A DNA stretch of 64,000 nt. Origin: an uncultured Clostridia bacterium. GTDB taxonomy: Bacteria; Bacillota; Clostridia; Lachnospirales; Anaerotignaceae. The DNA lies in NCBI GenBank assembly GCA_945868505.1, contig CAMBLO010000007.1, forward strand, positions 23,065 through 87,064, written 5' to 3'. The position numbers were made by a program, and so were the translations under genes. Positions 26,623 through 36,257 of the stretch are shown here, in pieces (the first letter of the stretch is position 1; each line of letters opens with the position of its first letter). The notes below the pieces were generated by a model. The model made no database searches and was not told the DNA's origin. It saw nothing but the letters and a program-made list of their open reading frames with translations.

Positions 26623-27474
26623 GTGGAAAAAGCTTTAAAAAGGTGGTTTCCGATATTTGTGGCACCCACACTGGCGGCCTTTTGTGTAGGGTTTATCTGG
26701 CCCTTCCTGCATGGTCTGTATCTGTCCTTCTGCCAATTCACCACTGTGAATAATGCGAAATGGATAGGCGTTGGCAACTATGCAAAGGCTCTGGCAGATA
26801 CATCCTTTATTGATTCCTTCAAGTTCACTGTTGCCTTTGTAATCGTGGCAACCCTCATTATCAATGTGACGGCCTTTGCCATCGCTTTGGCGCTGACAAA
26901 AGAAATGAAGGGCACAAACATTTTCAGAACTGTTTTCTTCATGCCCAATCTAATCGGCGGTATCGTGCTGGGTTATATCTGGCAGACCCTGTTCAATGCG
27001 GTGCTGATGAAAATGGGACAGCCTCTGCTGGCCCTGAATACAACAGCGGGCTATTGGGGTCTAATTATCCTGCTTTGCTGGCAGCAGATCGGTTATATGA
27101 TGATCATTTACGTTGCCGGTCTGCAGAACGTACCTCCTGATCTGATGGAAGCGGCTTCCATCGACGGCGCAAATAACTGGCAGACATTGCTGAAGGTAAA
27201 GCTGCCTATGGTTATGCCTTCTATCACCATCTGCCTGTTCCTGACGATTACAAACGCATTTAAGCTTTTCGACCAGAACTTGTCCCTGACAGCAGGTGAC
27301 CCTGCTCATACCACAGAAATGATGGCGCTGAATATCTACTATACCTTCTATGCCCGTGCCGGTGCAGCATGGAAGGGTATCGGTCAGGCGAAAGCCGTTA
27401 TCTTCTTCATTCTGGTGGTTATCATTGGCTTGACACAGTTGAGAGCAACCCGTTCTAAGGAGGTGCAACAGTAA
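26623..27474 (+). CDS. Sugar ABC transporter permease, MalF type
   Basis: This 283-residue inner-membrane permease has about six transmembrane helices, beginning PIFVAPTLAAFCVGFIWPFL. The EAA loop that contacts the ATPase is seen as EAASIDGANNWQTLLKVKLPM. The start is GTG at 26623 with a weak GAGATG site; no ATG fits better. Its stop overlaps the next ATG by one base (TAATG). It pairs with the MalG-type permease and the ATPase of this operon. Confidence 0.92.
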   Translation: MEKALKRWFPIFVAPTLAAFCVGFIWPFLHGLYLSFCQFTTVNNAKWIGVGNYAKALADTSFIDSFKFTVAFVIVATLIINVTAFAIALALTKEMKGTNIFRTVFFMPNLIGGIVLGYIWQTLFNAVLMKMGQPLLALNTTAGYWGLIILLCWQQIGYMMIIYVAGLQNVPPDLMEAASIDGANNWQTLLKVKLPMVMPSITICLFLTITNAFKLFDQNLSLTAGDPAHTTEMMALNIYYTFYARAGAAWKGIGQAKAVIFFILVVIIGLTQLRATRSKEVQQ

Positions 27475-28334
27475 TGAACAAAACAAAAAAATCCTTGGGC
27501 AGTACACTGGGCACGATTTTCTTCTCTATTATCTGCGTGCTGTATATGTATCCCATTGTTATGGTAGTGATGAACTCCTTCAAAAAGGAAACTGCCATCA
27601 CCACAGCGGAAACCTTTACTTTGCCCAATGCGGAAACCTTCGCAGGCTTTAAAAACTATATCAATGCACTGGGGGCTCAGGGCTTTTTGCAGAGCTTCGG
27701 CTACAGTGCTTTCATTACCATCTCCTCTGTGGCACTGATTCTCTTGTGCTGCTCCATGTGTGCATGGTATATCACAAGAGTCAATTCCAAACTGTCTAAA
27801 CTGATTTATATGCTCTGTGCATTTTCCATGGTAGTACCCTTCCAGATGGTAATGTTCACCCTGTCCCAGACAGCAGACAGCCTGAATATTTTCGGTCTGC
27901 GGTTCAATACTCCTTGGACCATCTGCTTTATCTACCTTGGCTTTGGCGCAGGTCTGGCGGTGTTCATGTTCTCCGGCTTTGTGAAATCCATTCCACTGGA
28001 ACTGGAAGAAGCGGCAATGATTGATGGCTGTAACCCTTTGCAGACCTATTTTAAAGTGGTATTCCCTCTGCTGAAGCCTACCATGATTTCTGTTGGTGTA
28101 TTGGAAACCATGTGGGTATGGAATGACTATCTGCTGCCCACACTGGTATTGGATATCAAGAAATACAGAACCATTCCTATGCTGATTCAGTATTTCCGAG
28201 GCAGCTATGGCAGAGTAGAAATGGGCCCTATGATGGCATGTATCGTTATGACCGTCCTGCCTGTGGTTATCATCTATCTGTTGGGTCAGAAACACATCAT
28301 CAAAGGTGTTCTGGCAGGTGCAGTCAAAGGCTAA
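27474..28334 (+). CDS. Sugar ABC transporter permease, MalG type
   Basis: This 286-residue inner-membrane permease has six predicted helices. The conserved EAA loop is EEAAMIDGCNPLQTYFKVVFPLLKP, and the C-terminal end LGQKHIIKGVLAGAVKG is typical of the MalG family. It is translationally coupled to the upstream permease and lies 12 bp before malQ. Confidence 0.93.
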   Translation: MNKTKKSLGSTLGTIFFSIICVLYMYPIVMVVMNSFKKETAITTAETFTLPNAETFAGFKNYINALGAQGFLQSFGYSAFITISSVALILLCCSMCAWYITRVNSKLSKLIYMLCAFSMVVPFQMVMFTLSQTADSLNIFGLRFNTPWTICFIYLGFGAGLAVFMFSGFVKSIPLELEEAAMIDGCNPLQTYFKVVFPLLKPTMISVGVLETMWVWNDYLLPTLVLDIKKYRTIPMLIQYFRGSYGRVEMGPMMACIVMTVLPVVIIYLLGQKHIIKGVLAGAVKG

Positions 28335-28346
28335 GGAGGGGCGGCT

Positions 28347-29846
28347 ATGGAAAGAAGTTCCGGCATTTTGCTGCCGATTTCTGCATTGCCTTCTCCCTAC
28401 GGTATCGGTTCTATGGGCAAAGCCGCCTATGATTTCATCGACTTTCTGGCGAAAGCCGAACAGAAATGGTGGCAGATTCTTCCCGTTGGGCCTACCAGCT
28501 ATGGGGATTCTCCTTATCAGAGCTTTTCTACCTTTGCAGGCAACCCCTATTTCGTCGATTTGGAGACCCTCTGCAAAGAAGGTCTGCTGGAACAAGCGGC
28601 AATCGACGCTGTGGATTGGGGCAGAGACCCTGCGAAAGTAGATTATCAGAAAATTTACGAAGGCCGCTTCGGTTTGCTGGAAAAAGCAAAGCAGCGCGGC
28701 TGGGAAAAAGATGCAGAAGAAATCAAAAAATTTACAGAAGAAAATAAAAGCTGGCTTCCTGATTATGCCCTGTATATGGCACTGAAACGCCATTTCGGCA
28801 TGAAAGCATGGACAGAATGGGCGGATGAAGATATCCGCCTGAGAAAAGAAGATGCTTTGGCAAAATACCGTCGGGAGTTGGTAAAAGATATCGAATTGTT
28901 TATCTACATCCAGTATCTGTTCTTCCGTCAGTGGAACGCACTGCGGGCTTATGCCAAGGAGAAGGGCATTGGCATCATCGGGGATATGCCCATCTATGTA
29001 GCCATGGATTCCGCTGATGTTTGGGCAGAACCGAAGTTCTTCCAGCTGGATGAAAAGAATGTACCCTATGAGGTTTCCGGTGTGCCTCCCGATGCTTTCA
29101 GTGCCGATGGGCAGCTTTGGGGCAACCCTCTTTATGATTGGGATGCCATGAAGGCCGACGGCTATGGCTGGTGGATTCGCAGAATCGATGGGGCGGCAAA
29201 GCTGTATGATGTTTTGCGTATCGACCATTTCCGTGGATTGGAAAGCTATTGGGCGGCGCCCTATGGGGATACCAATGCGAAAAACGGACATTGGGTGAAA
29301 GGCCCCGGCATGGACTTGGTTTCTGTACTGAAAAGCTGGTTTCCCAACGTTTCCTTTATTGCAGAGGACTTGGGCTATCTGACGCCGGAAGTGCAGCAGC
29401 TTTTGAAGGATTCCGAATTTCCCGGGATGAAGGTTTTGGAATTTGCTTTCGATTCCCGTGAACCCAGTGACTATCTGCCTCATACCTATACAGCCCATTG
29501 TGTATGTTATGTAGGCACCCATGATAATGAAACCGTGATGGCATGGAAGGATGCCGCAGCCCCGGAAGATATCGCTATGGCGGTAAAATATCTGGGCTTG
29601 AACGAGGAGGAGGGCTTTCATTGGGGCATCCTCAGGGGCGGCATGAGTTCCGTTGCGGAGCTGTTTGTGGCACAGATGCAGGATTTTCTGGGGCTAGGCG
29701 CAGAGGCTCGCATGAATACCCCCAGTACCTTAGGCGGTAACTGGCAGTGGAGATTGACAGAAGGCCAGATCACGGAGGAACTGACCGCAAAGATTGCCGA
29801 AATGACTCGGCTTTATGGAAGGAGCAGTAAAAAATGGCAAGCGTAA
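28347..29846 (+). CDS. malQ: 4-alpha-glucanotransferase MalQ
   Basis: MalQ (amylomaltase, GH77) transfers glucosyl units between malto-oligosaccharides, releasing glucose and longer chains. The 499-residue protein shows [21 protein letters not shown] at the N-terminus, [17 protein letters not shown], the catalytic regions [13 protein letters not shown] and [13 protein letters not shown], and YVGTHDNET. Presence of the gene inside the transporter operon is the best evidence that the imported sugar is an alpha-1,4-glucan oligomer. Its last 13 bp overlap the ATPase gene. Confidence 0.95.
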   Translation: MERSSGILLPISALPSPYGIGSMGKAAYDFIDFLAKAEQKWWQILPVGPTSYGDSPYQSFSTFAGNPYFVDLETLCKEGLLEQAAIDAVDWGRDPAKVDYQKIYEGRFGLLEKAKQRGWEKDAEEIKKFTEENKSWLPDYALYMALKRHFGMKAWTEWADEDIRLRKEDALAKYRRELVKDIELFIYIQYLFFRQWNALRAYAKEKGIGIIGDMPIYVAMDSADVWAEPKFFQLDEKNVPYEVSGVPPDAFSADGQLWGNPLYDWDAMKADGYGWWIRRIDGAAKLYDVLRIDHFRGLESYWAAPYGDTNAKNGHWVKGPGMDLVSVLKSWFPNVSFIAEDLGYLTPEVQQLLKDSEFPGMKVLEFAFDSREPSDYLPHTYTAHCVCYVGTHDNETVMAWKDAAAPEDIAMAVKYLGLNEEEGFHWGILRGGMSSVAELFVAQMQDFLGLGAEARMNTPSTLGGNWQWRLTEGQITEELTAKIAEMTRLYGRSSKKWQA

Positions 29847-31012
29847 CGCTGAAAAATATTAAGAAAATTTATCCAAACGCACAGAAAAAGAAGAGAAAAG
29901 GCGAACCTGAAAAGAAATCCAACCTGAAGATCACAGCGGAAGGTGTTGTGGCTGTGGAAGATTTCAATCTGGAAATTGCCGATAAAGAATTTATCGTATT
30001 GGTTGGTCCTTCCGGCTGCGGGAAATCCACAACATTGCGTATGGTTGCCGGTCTGGAAGAAATCAGCGATGGGGAATTGCTCATCGATGGGGTAAAGGTC
30101 AACGATGTTGCCCCCAAGGACAGAGATATTGCCATGGTTTTCCAGAGCTATGCGCTGTATCCTCACATGACAGTATACGATAACATGGCATTCTCCCTGA
30201 AAATGAGAAAGCTGCCTAAAGATGAAATCGATAAAAAGGTAAGAGAAGCAGCGGAAATTCTGGACATCACCCAGTATTTGGACAGAAAGCCCAAGGCTCT
30301 TTCCGGCGGTCAGCGGCAGCGTGTGGCGATTGGTCGTGCCATCGTTAGAAACCCCAAGGTGTTCCTGATGGATGAACCCCTGTCCAATCTGGACGCAAAG
30401 CTGCGTAACCAGATGCGTGCGGAAATCATCAAGCTGCGTCAGAGAATCGATACCACATTTATCTACGTTACCCACGACCAGACAGAAGCCATGACACTGG
30501 GCGATAGAATCGTTATCATGCGTGACGGCGTGGTGCAGCAGATTGGCACTCCTCAGGAGGTATTTGACCATCCTGCCAATAAATTCGTTGCAGGCTTCAT
30601 CGGTATGCCTCAGATGAACTTCTATGATGCGGAACTGGTGAAAGAGGACGGCAAATATGCTGTGGTTCTGGAAGGGGCAAAGGTGGTTCTGTCCGAGGAT
30701 AAACAGGCAAATCTGGCGAAAAATGATGTGAAATCCCAGTCTATCACATTGGGTGTTCGTCCCGAACATATCCAGTTGAAGGGGGATGCAAGCCAGATGA
30801 TTCACGGCACAGTGGATGTGAGTGAAATGATGGGCTCTACCATCCACCTGCACGTAAATGCCTGCGGTCAGGACAGCATCGTCATCGTACCCATGAACGA
30901 TATCCATGAAGAAGGCATTGATGTTTCCATCGGCGCACAGGTTTCCTTTACCTTCCGCGGCAAAAATGTAAACATCTTTGACAGAGAAACAGAAAAGAAT
31001 CTGGAATTTTGA
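29834..31012 (+). CDS. Sugar ABC transporter ATPase (MsmX/UgpC/MalK family)
   Basis: This 392-residue ATPase energises the two permeases. Domains: ABC core with Walker [11 protein letters not shown]-loop [18 protein letters not shown], signature [16 protein letters not shown], Walker [13 protein letters not shown], and a C-terminal OB/TOBE domain ([10 protein letters not shown]). A basic insertion of about 20 residues ([16 protein letters not shown]) follows the first strand, longer than in E. coli MalK or B. subtilis MsmX. Many Firmicutes use a shared orphan MsmX; here the ATPase is in the operon. The start overlaps malQ by 13 bp. Confidence 0.95.
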   Translation: MASVTLKNIKKIYPNAQKKKRKGEPEKKSNLKITAEGVVAVEDFNLEIADKEFIVLVGPSGCGKSTTLRMVAGLEEISDGELLIDGVKVNDVAPKDRDIAMVFQSYALYPHMTVYDNMAFSLKMRKLPKDEIDKKVREAAEILDITQYLDRKPKALSGGQRQRVAIGRAIVRNPKVFLMDEPLSNLDAKLRNQMRAEIIKLRQRIDTTFIYVTHDQTEAMTLGDRIVIMRDGVVQQIGTPQEVFDHPANKFVAGFIGMPQMNFYDAELVKEDGKYAVVLEGAKVVLSEDKQANLAKNDVKSQSITLGVRPEHIQLKGDASQMIHGTVDVSEMMGSTIHLHVNACGQDSIVIVPMNDIHEEGIDVSIGAQVSFTFRGKNVNIFDRETEKNLEF

Positions 31013-31067
31013 TAAAAACGGAATGTGGGCAAACCACAACGTTTCAAAATAACATACGTCTCTTCCT

Positions 31068-31107
31068 TTGGCGGCAGGGCTTGTTTTTGGCAGGCTTTGC
31101 CGCCTAT
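31068..31107 (+). terminator. Possible terminator hairpin after the sugar operon
   Basis: Arms GGCGGCA and TGCCGCC enclose about 20 bases that hold two near-direct repeats (GGCAGGGCTTG, GGCAGGCTTTG). Only a weak T-rich tail (TATTTCATTT) follows, so termination is uncertain. Confidence 0.4.
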
Positions 31108-31170
31108 TTCATTTGTCTGGAAAAAAACGCACAGATGTGATATGCTAAAGGCAGAATGGAGGGATGAAAC

Positions 31171-33096
31171 ATGGTATTTACACCATATAAAATCAGGGAT
31201 TTGGAATTGAAAAACCGCTGGATCATGCTGGCAATGCACACAGGCTTTGCGGAAAGCAATACATTGACAGAGCGGGATTTTGCTTATTATGAAGAAAGAG
31301 CCAAGGGCGGTGCGGCAGCAGTGACCTGCCTTTTGGCGGTCAATGAAGCGGGTGCTTTGAAGGGGATGTATGATGCAGAGACTGTGGACAGGGAAAGCCT
31401 GAAAGCATTGGCGGAAAGAATCCATGCCTACGATTGCAAGCTGATTGTGCAGTTATTCCATTGCGGGCGCAACGAAAGTGAAAAAAATCACGGCGAAAAG
31501 CCTTTGCTGGCACCTTCTGCGGTGGCTTCTCCTATTTTCAGAACAGAGCCCAAGGAAATGACGGCGGAGGATTTGCAGAATACAAAAGAAGCCTTTGCAA
31601 AGGCGGCGGCTTTGTGTAAAGAGATTGGCGCAGATATGGTGGAAGTGAGCGCTTCTGCGGGCTATCTGCTTTCTGAATTCTTCTCCCCTTTGAGCAATCT
31701 GAGAGAAGATGCCTATGGCTACAAAAACGAAAACGGCATCACTTTCCCCTTGGAAGTGCTGGCGGCGGTACGGGAAGCCGTTGGGGAATACCCTGTATTG
31801 GTGAAGGTTTCTGCGGCCCAGATGGTAGAGGGCGGCTATGAGCTGGCGGATACCCTGCGTTTCTGCAAAAAAGCAGAGGAGACTGGCAGCATCGACGGCG
31901 TAACGGTCACCGGGGGCTGGCATGAATCCCCTATCGAGCAGATTTCCTATCATGTCAGCAAGGGTGCTTATGCGCCCTTCGCAGGTGTGCTGAAAAAATA
32001 TCTGTCTGTGCCCGTCATCGCCTGCAACCGTATTCAGGACGAAGAAACGGCAGAACGGATTCTGGCGGAAGGCCTTTGCGATTTCTGTGGCACAGCCAGA
32101 GCCTTTCTGGCAGACCCTGCCTTTGTGAATAAAATGGAGGAAGGCAAGCCTTACCTGCCTTGCTTGGGGTGCAATAAGTGCATTATGAATGTATTGAAGG
32201 GAAAAGAGCTTTCTTGCGCCTTTAACCCTGAAGCAGGCAATGAGCATTTTGAGCATCAGCGCAGAAAGATCGCTACCAGAAAAGAATGTGTTGTCATCGG
32301 CGGCGGCCCTGCAGGCATGGAAGCGGCAAAGAAATCCGCAGAAAGAGGGTTTAAGACTACTTTGGTCTGCAAAGAAAAGGAATTGGGCGGTCAGTTGAGA
32401 CTGGCGGCTCTGCCTCCGAAAAAGGGGGATTTCCTGAAATATATTGACTATATGAAATATACCTTGGAAGAACTGGGTGTAAACATCCTGACGGAAACAG
32501 AGGGCACGCTGGAGCTGGTGAAGGAAAAGAATCCATATTTCACAGTGCTTGCAACGGGCAGTACCCCTGAAAAACAGCCCATCGAAGGCTTGGCAGAGGA
32601 ACAGTATTTCACCGCACAGGAAGTTTTGCAGATGGAGGAAGAAAAAATCGCAGAAATCCTGAAGGGGGAAGTCGTTATCCTTGGCGGCGGTGCCATTGGT
32701 CTGGAAACGGCGGCATTTTTGGCAGAAAAGGCGGAAGAGCCGGAAATTAAGATTATCGAGCCCAATCAGAAAATGGGGATGGATATGGGAGCCATGGCCC
32801 GTCCTTTGTTGAACGATTTGAAGAAAAAGAACGTCAGCTTTTTGACAACGACCACAGCCACATTGATGGAAGGCAGAAAACTCTTTGTAAAAATCGGTGC
32901 CATGACCATGTTTGTTTCCGCAGATACGGTCATTTGGGCAGGGGGCAGTGCATCCCATGTGGATACGGAGCTGACCATGTGGCTGATGGATGAACGGATG
33001 AGCTATGCCATCGTAGGGGATGCCAACGAGGTTGGCGACGGCGGCAATGCCATCCACGATGCCTATGAACTTTTCACCCGTATGTATCTTGCATGA
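31171..33096 (+). CDS. NADH:flavin oxidoreductase with FMN, 4Fe-4S and FAD/NAD domains (2,4-dienoyl-CoA reductase type)
   Basis: This 641-residue protein has the FadH/BaiCD-like layout. An Old-Yellow-Enzyme TIM barrel binding FMN comes first (VFTPYKIRDLELKNRW, QLFHCGRNE, ADMVEVSASAGYLLSEFFSP). Next are the cluster cysteines C-x2-C-x3-C-x11-C around CLGCNKCIM, then an FAD/NAD domain with VVIGGGPAGMEAAKKSAERG and VVILGGGAIGLETAAFLAEKA. Such enzymes reduce activated C=C bonds of enoates, dienoyl-CoA, bile acids or xenobiotics; the substrate cannot be deduced here. A possible extended -10 (TGATATGCT, 31138-31146) precedes it, so it may be transcribed separately from the sugar operon. Confidence 0.9.
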   Translation: MVFTPYKIRDLELKNRWIMLAMHTGFAESNTLTERDFAYYEERAKGGAAAVTCLLAVNEAGALKGMYDAETVDRESLKALAERIHAYDCKLIVQLFHCGRNESEKNHGEKPLLAPSAVASPIFRTEPKEMTAEDLQNTKEAFAKAAALCKEIGADMVEVSASAGYLLSEFFSPLSNLREDAYGYKNENGITFPLEVLAAVREAVGEYPVLVKVSAAQMVEGGYELADTLRFCKKAEETGSIDGVTVTGGWHESPIEQISYHVSKGAYAPFAGVLKKYLSVPVIACNRIQDEETAERILAEGLCDFCGTARAFLADPAFVNKMEEGKPYLPCLGCNKCIMNVLKGKELSCAFNPEAGNEHFEHQRRKIATRKECVVIGGGPAGMEAAKKSAERGFKTTLVCKEKELGGQLRLAALPPKKGDFLKYIDYMKYTLEELGVNILTETEGTLELVKEKNPYFTVLATGSTPEKQPIEGLAEEQYFTAQEVLQMEEEKIAEILKGEVVILGGGAIGLETAAFLAEKAEEPEIKIIEPNQKMGMDMGAMARPLLNDLKKKNVSFLTTTTATLMEGRKLFVKIGAMTMFVSADTVIWAGGSASHVDTELTMWLMDERMSYAIVGDANEVGDGGNAIHDAYELFTRMYLA

Positions 33097-33154
33097 CAAG
33101 AATTGTGAATGTTGTATTTTTTTAGCCTGAAAATGAAATAATTTTCATCAGATA

Positions 33155-33183
33155 TTGTCAAATCCAACGCATTGTGCTATATT
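33155..33183 (+). promoter_or_regulatory. Promoter for the alanine racemase gene
   Basis: TTGTCA (33155-33160), 17-bp spacer, TATATT (33178-33183). The transcript would have a leader of about 130 nt that includes a GAAAATGC/GCATTTTTC hairpin. Confidence 0.75.
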
Positions 33184-33320
33184 TAATACAAGTGTTCAAT
33201 AATTGCCATAGTAGGAAAATGCAGGAGCATTTTTCTGGGAAGAACCACAGCAAAATCCCCTTGGCAATGAAAAACTACTGGAAAAACCAACCATTTTTTC
33301 TTGGAAAGGAAGCGGAATTT

Positions 33321-34514
33321 ATGGATTTTATCAAAAGAACATGGGCAGAAATTGATCTGGATGCACTGGATTACAACATTAAGAGCATCAAATCTAAAAT
33401 GGCACCCGAACACAAAGTTATGGGTATCGTAAAAGCTGACGCTTACGGTCATGGCGATGGCTTTGTAGCACGCAAGCTGCAGGCTGGCGGCTTCGACTGG
33501 TTTGGTGTTTCCAATATCGAAGAAGGTATGAGCCTGAGAAACGAAGGTATCACAAAACCCATTCTGGTTTTGGGCTACACACCCGCAAGCTGTGTTGAAA
33601 TCCTGTGCCAGAAGAGCATCACAAACGCTATCGTTGGTATTGAACACGCAAGAAGCCTGCAGGAAGCAGCAGCAGCAGCAAACGTTGTTGTAGAAGGCCA
33701 CATCAAACTGGATACAGGTATGACTCGTGTTGGTTTCCAGACAGACGACGCAGACTTTGAACAGTCCCTGAAAGACATTATTGAAGTTAGCAAAATGCCT
33801 AACGTAAAGATCACAGGTATCTTCACACACCATGCAGTAGCTGACTCCTACACAGGCGATCATCCTGATTTCACAAAAATGCAGTTCGACCGTTTCGACA
33901 AGATGGTAAAAGCACTGCAGGATGCAGGCGTAAACGTTGGTATCCGTCACTGTGCAAACAGCGCAACAACCATCGCTTATCCTGAAAGACACATCGATAT
34001 GTGCCGTTCCGGTATCATTACATACGGTATGCTTCCTTCCGGCGAATGCGAAGGCATGATTGATCTGAAACCTCTGATGACAGTAAAATCTACCATCGGG
34101 CTGGTGAAAAAAGTTCCCGCTGGTTCTCAGCTGTCCTACGGCAGAACATACACAGCAGAAACAGAAAGAATCATCGCTACAGTGCCCATCGGCTATGCGG
34201 ATGGCTACAACAGAGCATTGTCCAACAAAGCAAACATGATCGTAAAAGGTCAGTATGCGCCCGTTGTTGGTCGTGTTTGCATGGACCAGCTGATGATTGA
34301 CGTTACAGATATCCCCGGTGTAAAAATGGGTGATGAAGTAATCGTTGTTGGTACAGATGGTGACAAACACGTTACATTCGATGATCTGGCAGCTATTCTG
34401 GGCACAATCAACTATGAACTGCCCTGCGTACTGACAAAACGTGTTCCTCGTGTTTACAAAGAAAACGGCGCAATCGTTGGCGTTGTAGACCACATTCTGC
34501 ATCAGTACAAATAA
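33321..34514 (+). CDS. alr: Alanine racemase
   Basis: Alr converts L- to D-alanine for peptidoglycan. The 397-residue fold-type-III PLP protein has the Schiff-base K38 in GIVKADAYGHG and the catalytic Y273 in LSYGRTY; GYADGYNRALSN and GRVCMDQLMIDVTDIP are family motifs. The ATG at 33321 with AAAGGAAG is chosen. The frame is open 49 codons further upstream, but that part covers the promoter and is not family-like. It is monocistronic, with its own promoter and terminator. Confidence 0.96.
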   Translation: MDFIKRTWAEIDLDALDYNIKSIKSKMAPEHKVMGIVKADAYGHGDGFVARKLQAGGFDWFGVSNIEEGMSLRNEGITKPILVLGYTPASCVEILCQKSITNAIVGIEHARSLQEAAAAANVVVEGHIKLDTGMTRVGFQTDDADFEQSLKDIIEVSKMPNVKITGIFTHHAVADSYTGDHPDFTKMQFDRFDKMVKALQDAGVNVGIRHCANSATTIAYPERHIDMCRSGIITYGMLPSGECEGMIDLKPLMTVKSTIGLVKKVPAGSQLSYGRTYTAETERIIATVPIGYADGYNRALSNKANMIVKGQYAPVVGRVCMDQLMIDVTDIPGVKMGDEVIVVGTDGDKHVTFDDLAAILGTINYELPCVLTKRVPRVYKENGAIVGVVDHILHQYK

Positions 34515-34528
34515 TCTATACAAAAATC

Positions 34529-34555
34529 AAGGAGCGGCATTACCGCTCCTTTTTT
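34529..34555 (+). terminator. Terminator after alr
   Basis: Arms AAGGAGCGG and CCGCTCCTT, loop CATTA, then a T run. Confidence 0.9.
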
Positions 34556-34561
34556 CTATGC

Positions 34562-34596
34562 AAAAAGCCCTCTGACGAAAAAGTCAGAGGGCTTTA
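34562..34596 (-). terminator. Terminator of the first degV gene
   Basis: Perfect arms AAAGCCCTCTGAC and GTCAGAGGGCTTT with a T5 tail on the minus strand, 5 bp past the stop codon. Confidence 0.85.
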
Positions 34597-34600
34597 GATA

Positions 34601-35491
34601 TCAGAAACCATAACATTCATATTTTTTTACGAAGCAAACGCCCGTTGTGCCGGGGCCTGTGTGCGTTGCAATGGTGGCACCAATCTGGAAGGAAGGCAGA
34701 TAGTCCATTGCTATCTTTTCCTTGAGCATAGCTTCAAAGGCAGGCATATCATCCCAGATATTGGTGGTGCCGGCTGTGGCAATATAATCAGCAGGGTCTT
34801 CGCCGCTTTCCTTGAAATGTTTTACAGTCACATCCACGATCTGAGAGAGACCTTTCTTTCTGCTGCGGCAAATGCCGCCAACACCGATTTCGCCGCCCTT
34901 TAGGATGATGATGGGCTTGATCTTCAAAAGACTGCCGGAAAGGGTGGCTACTTTGCCCACACGGCCGCCGATTTCCAGATAGCTTAAATCCCCCACCATG
35001 AAGTTGATGCGGGCATCGACCTTTGCTTTTTCCACATAGGCAGCCACATCCTCCAAGGATTTACCGTTTTTCTGCATACGGGCCATTTCCATCAGCAGCA
35101 GGGCCTGGGCACCCGTTGCTAGCCAGGAATTGATGATATGAATCGTTGATTTTGGAAAATCTTCTTCGAGCATTGATTTTGCTGTCATGGCGGATTCCAG
35201 AGAAGCAGTCAGTGTGCGGGTCATGGTGATACAGAGAATGTCCTTTCCCGCTTCCAAAGCAGGGCGGAAGGCATCGATATAATCTTGGATAGAGGGAAGA
35301 GAGGTTTTGGGGTAACCCTTTTCTTCTGTCATATAGTGATAATACTCATCCAAAGAAATCTCTAAAATTTCTTTATGGTAGTTTTCATGGTCGATGGAAA
35401 CATAAAAGGGAATCAGTTGGATACCCAATTCCTTTGCTTTTTCAAAGCCGATATCACAAGCACCATCACTAAAAATTTGATAGTCTGCCAT
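34601..35491 (-). CDS. DegV-family fatty-acid-binding protein (first of two)
   Basis: DegV/FakB proteins bind a fatty acid and present it to the FakA kinase for phospholipid synthesis. The 296-residue protein has both lobes: N-terminal YQIFSDGACDIGFEKAKELGIQLIPF, KTSLPSIQDYIDAF, the Thr/Ser-rich fatty-acid head-group region ITMTRTLTASLESA, GGRVGKVATLSGSLLKIKPII, and the C-terminal THTGPGTTGVCFVKKYE. The start is clear (GAGGAGAGG before ATG) and a promoter is visible. A paralogue with similar layout is at 59723-60610. No fakA is in the window; the lipid role is by family. Confidence 0.92.
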   Translation of the reverse strand: MADYQIFSDGACDIGFEKAKELGIQLIPFYVSIDHENYHKEILEISLDEYYHYMTEEKGYPKTSLPSIQDYIDAFRPALEAGKDILCITMTRTLTASLESAMTAKSMLEEDFPKSTIHIINSWLATGAQALLLMEMARMQKNGKSLEDVAAYVEKAKVDARINFMVGDLSYLEIGGRVGKVATLSGSLLKIKPIIILKGGEIGVGGICRSRKKGLSQIVDVTVKHFKESGEDPADYIATAGTTNIWDDMPAFEAMLKEKIAMDYLPSFQIGATIATHTGPGTTGVCFVKKYECYGF

Positions 35492-35579
35492 AGTATCCTC
35501 TCCTCACTTTTTGGTATTGCAAATTCTATTTGGAATACAGAGTTTTCTCTGCAGAAAATGTTTCATTCTCTTACAAAAT

Positions 35580-35608
35580 AATATAGCAAATAAAACTAAA
35601 ATTATCAA
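35580..35608 (-). promoter_or_regulatory. Promoter for the first degV gene
   Basis: On the minus strand: TTGATA (35603-35608), 17-bp spacer, TATATT (35580-35585). It leaves a leader of about 80 nt. Confidence 0.7.
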
Positions 35609-35716
35609 TACCTTGAAACGTATTATATGGTTTAAAATACTACGAACCGTCATCCTGACACCAGATTTGAATATTTTTTTCAAGACTTGGGAAAAATCTG
35701 GGAAAGGAGGGGTTTT

Positions 35717-36175
35717 ATGTTTGAACAGGGGCAAAAGATCATCTATCCCATGCATGGGGTGGGGATCATTGAAGAGATTGAGGAAGGATATTATATCATC
35801 CACATTCCCAATGGGGATGTGCGTATTCGAATCCCGTTGGTGAATGCGGAGCGGATTGGCCTGCGGCCTTTGCTGCAGCGGGAAGAAATCGAACTGCTTT
35901 TGCAGGGAATGGCGACCCGCAGAGCAGCTGGAGGAGAAAACTGGAACCAGAGATACAAAGAAAATATCCAGCGTTTGAAATCGGGAAAGCTGGAACAGGC
36001 GGCGGAGGTGGTAAAGCTCTTATTGGAACGGAATGCATCGAAGAAGCTTTCCGTTGTGGAAAACCGTCTGCTGGCTATGGCGTGGCAGATTGTTTTGAGC
36101 GAGATCATTTCTGTATACGAAATTAACGGCAGGGAGGCGGAAGAACTGCTTGCCAAATGGATGAAAATAGGATAA
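35717..36175 (+). CDS. CarD-family RNA-polymerase-binding transcription factor
   Basis: This 152-residue protein begins with the CarD/TRCF RNA-polymerase-interaction domain (FEQGQKIIYPMHGVGIIEEIEEG through VRIRIPLVNAERIGLRPLL), which binds the beta subunit. It is followed by a helical basic domain that contacts DNA at promoters. In mycobacteria CarD stabilises open complexes; the role in Clostridia is assumed to be related. The ATG with AAAGGAGGGG is chosen over an in-frame upstream start that gives a non-family extension. The next gene, a PIN-TRAM protein, and ispD are its usual neighbours in Firmicutes. Confidence 0.9.
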   Translation: MFEQGQKIIYPMHGVGIIEEIEEGYYIIHIPNGDVRIRIPLVNAERIGLRPLLQREEIELLLQGMATRRAAGGENWNQRYKENIQRLKSGKLEQAAEVVKLLLERNASKKLSVVENRLLAMAWQIVLSEIISVYEINGREAEELLAKWMKIG

Positions 36176-36257
36176 AATTTCATTATGGTAAAGTAAGGGA
36201 AATCTATCCATTTCTCTGTTTTACCCAAATCTATACACAAAAAAGGAGGTGAAACGG

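Noticed and set aside
33174..33320. 49-codon N-terminal extension of alanine racemase
   Set aside because: It covers the -10 box of the clear promoter and has no racemase homology.
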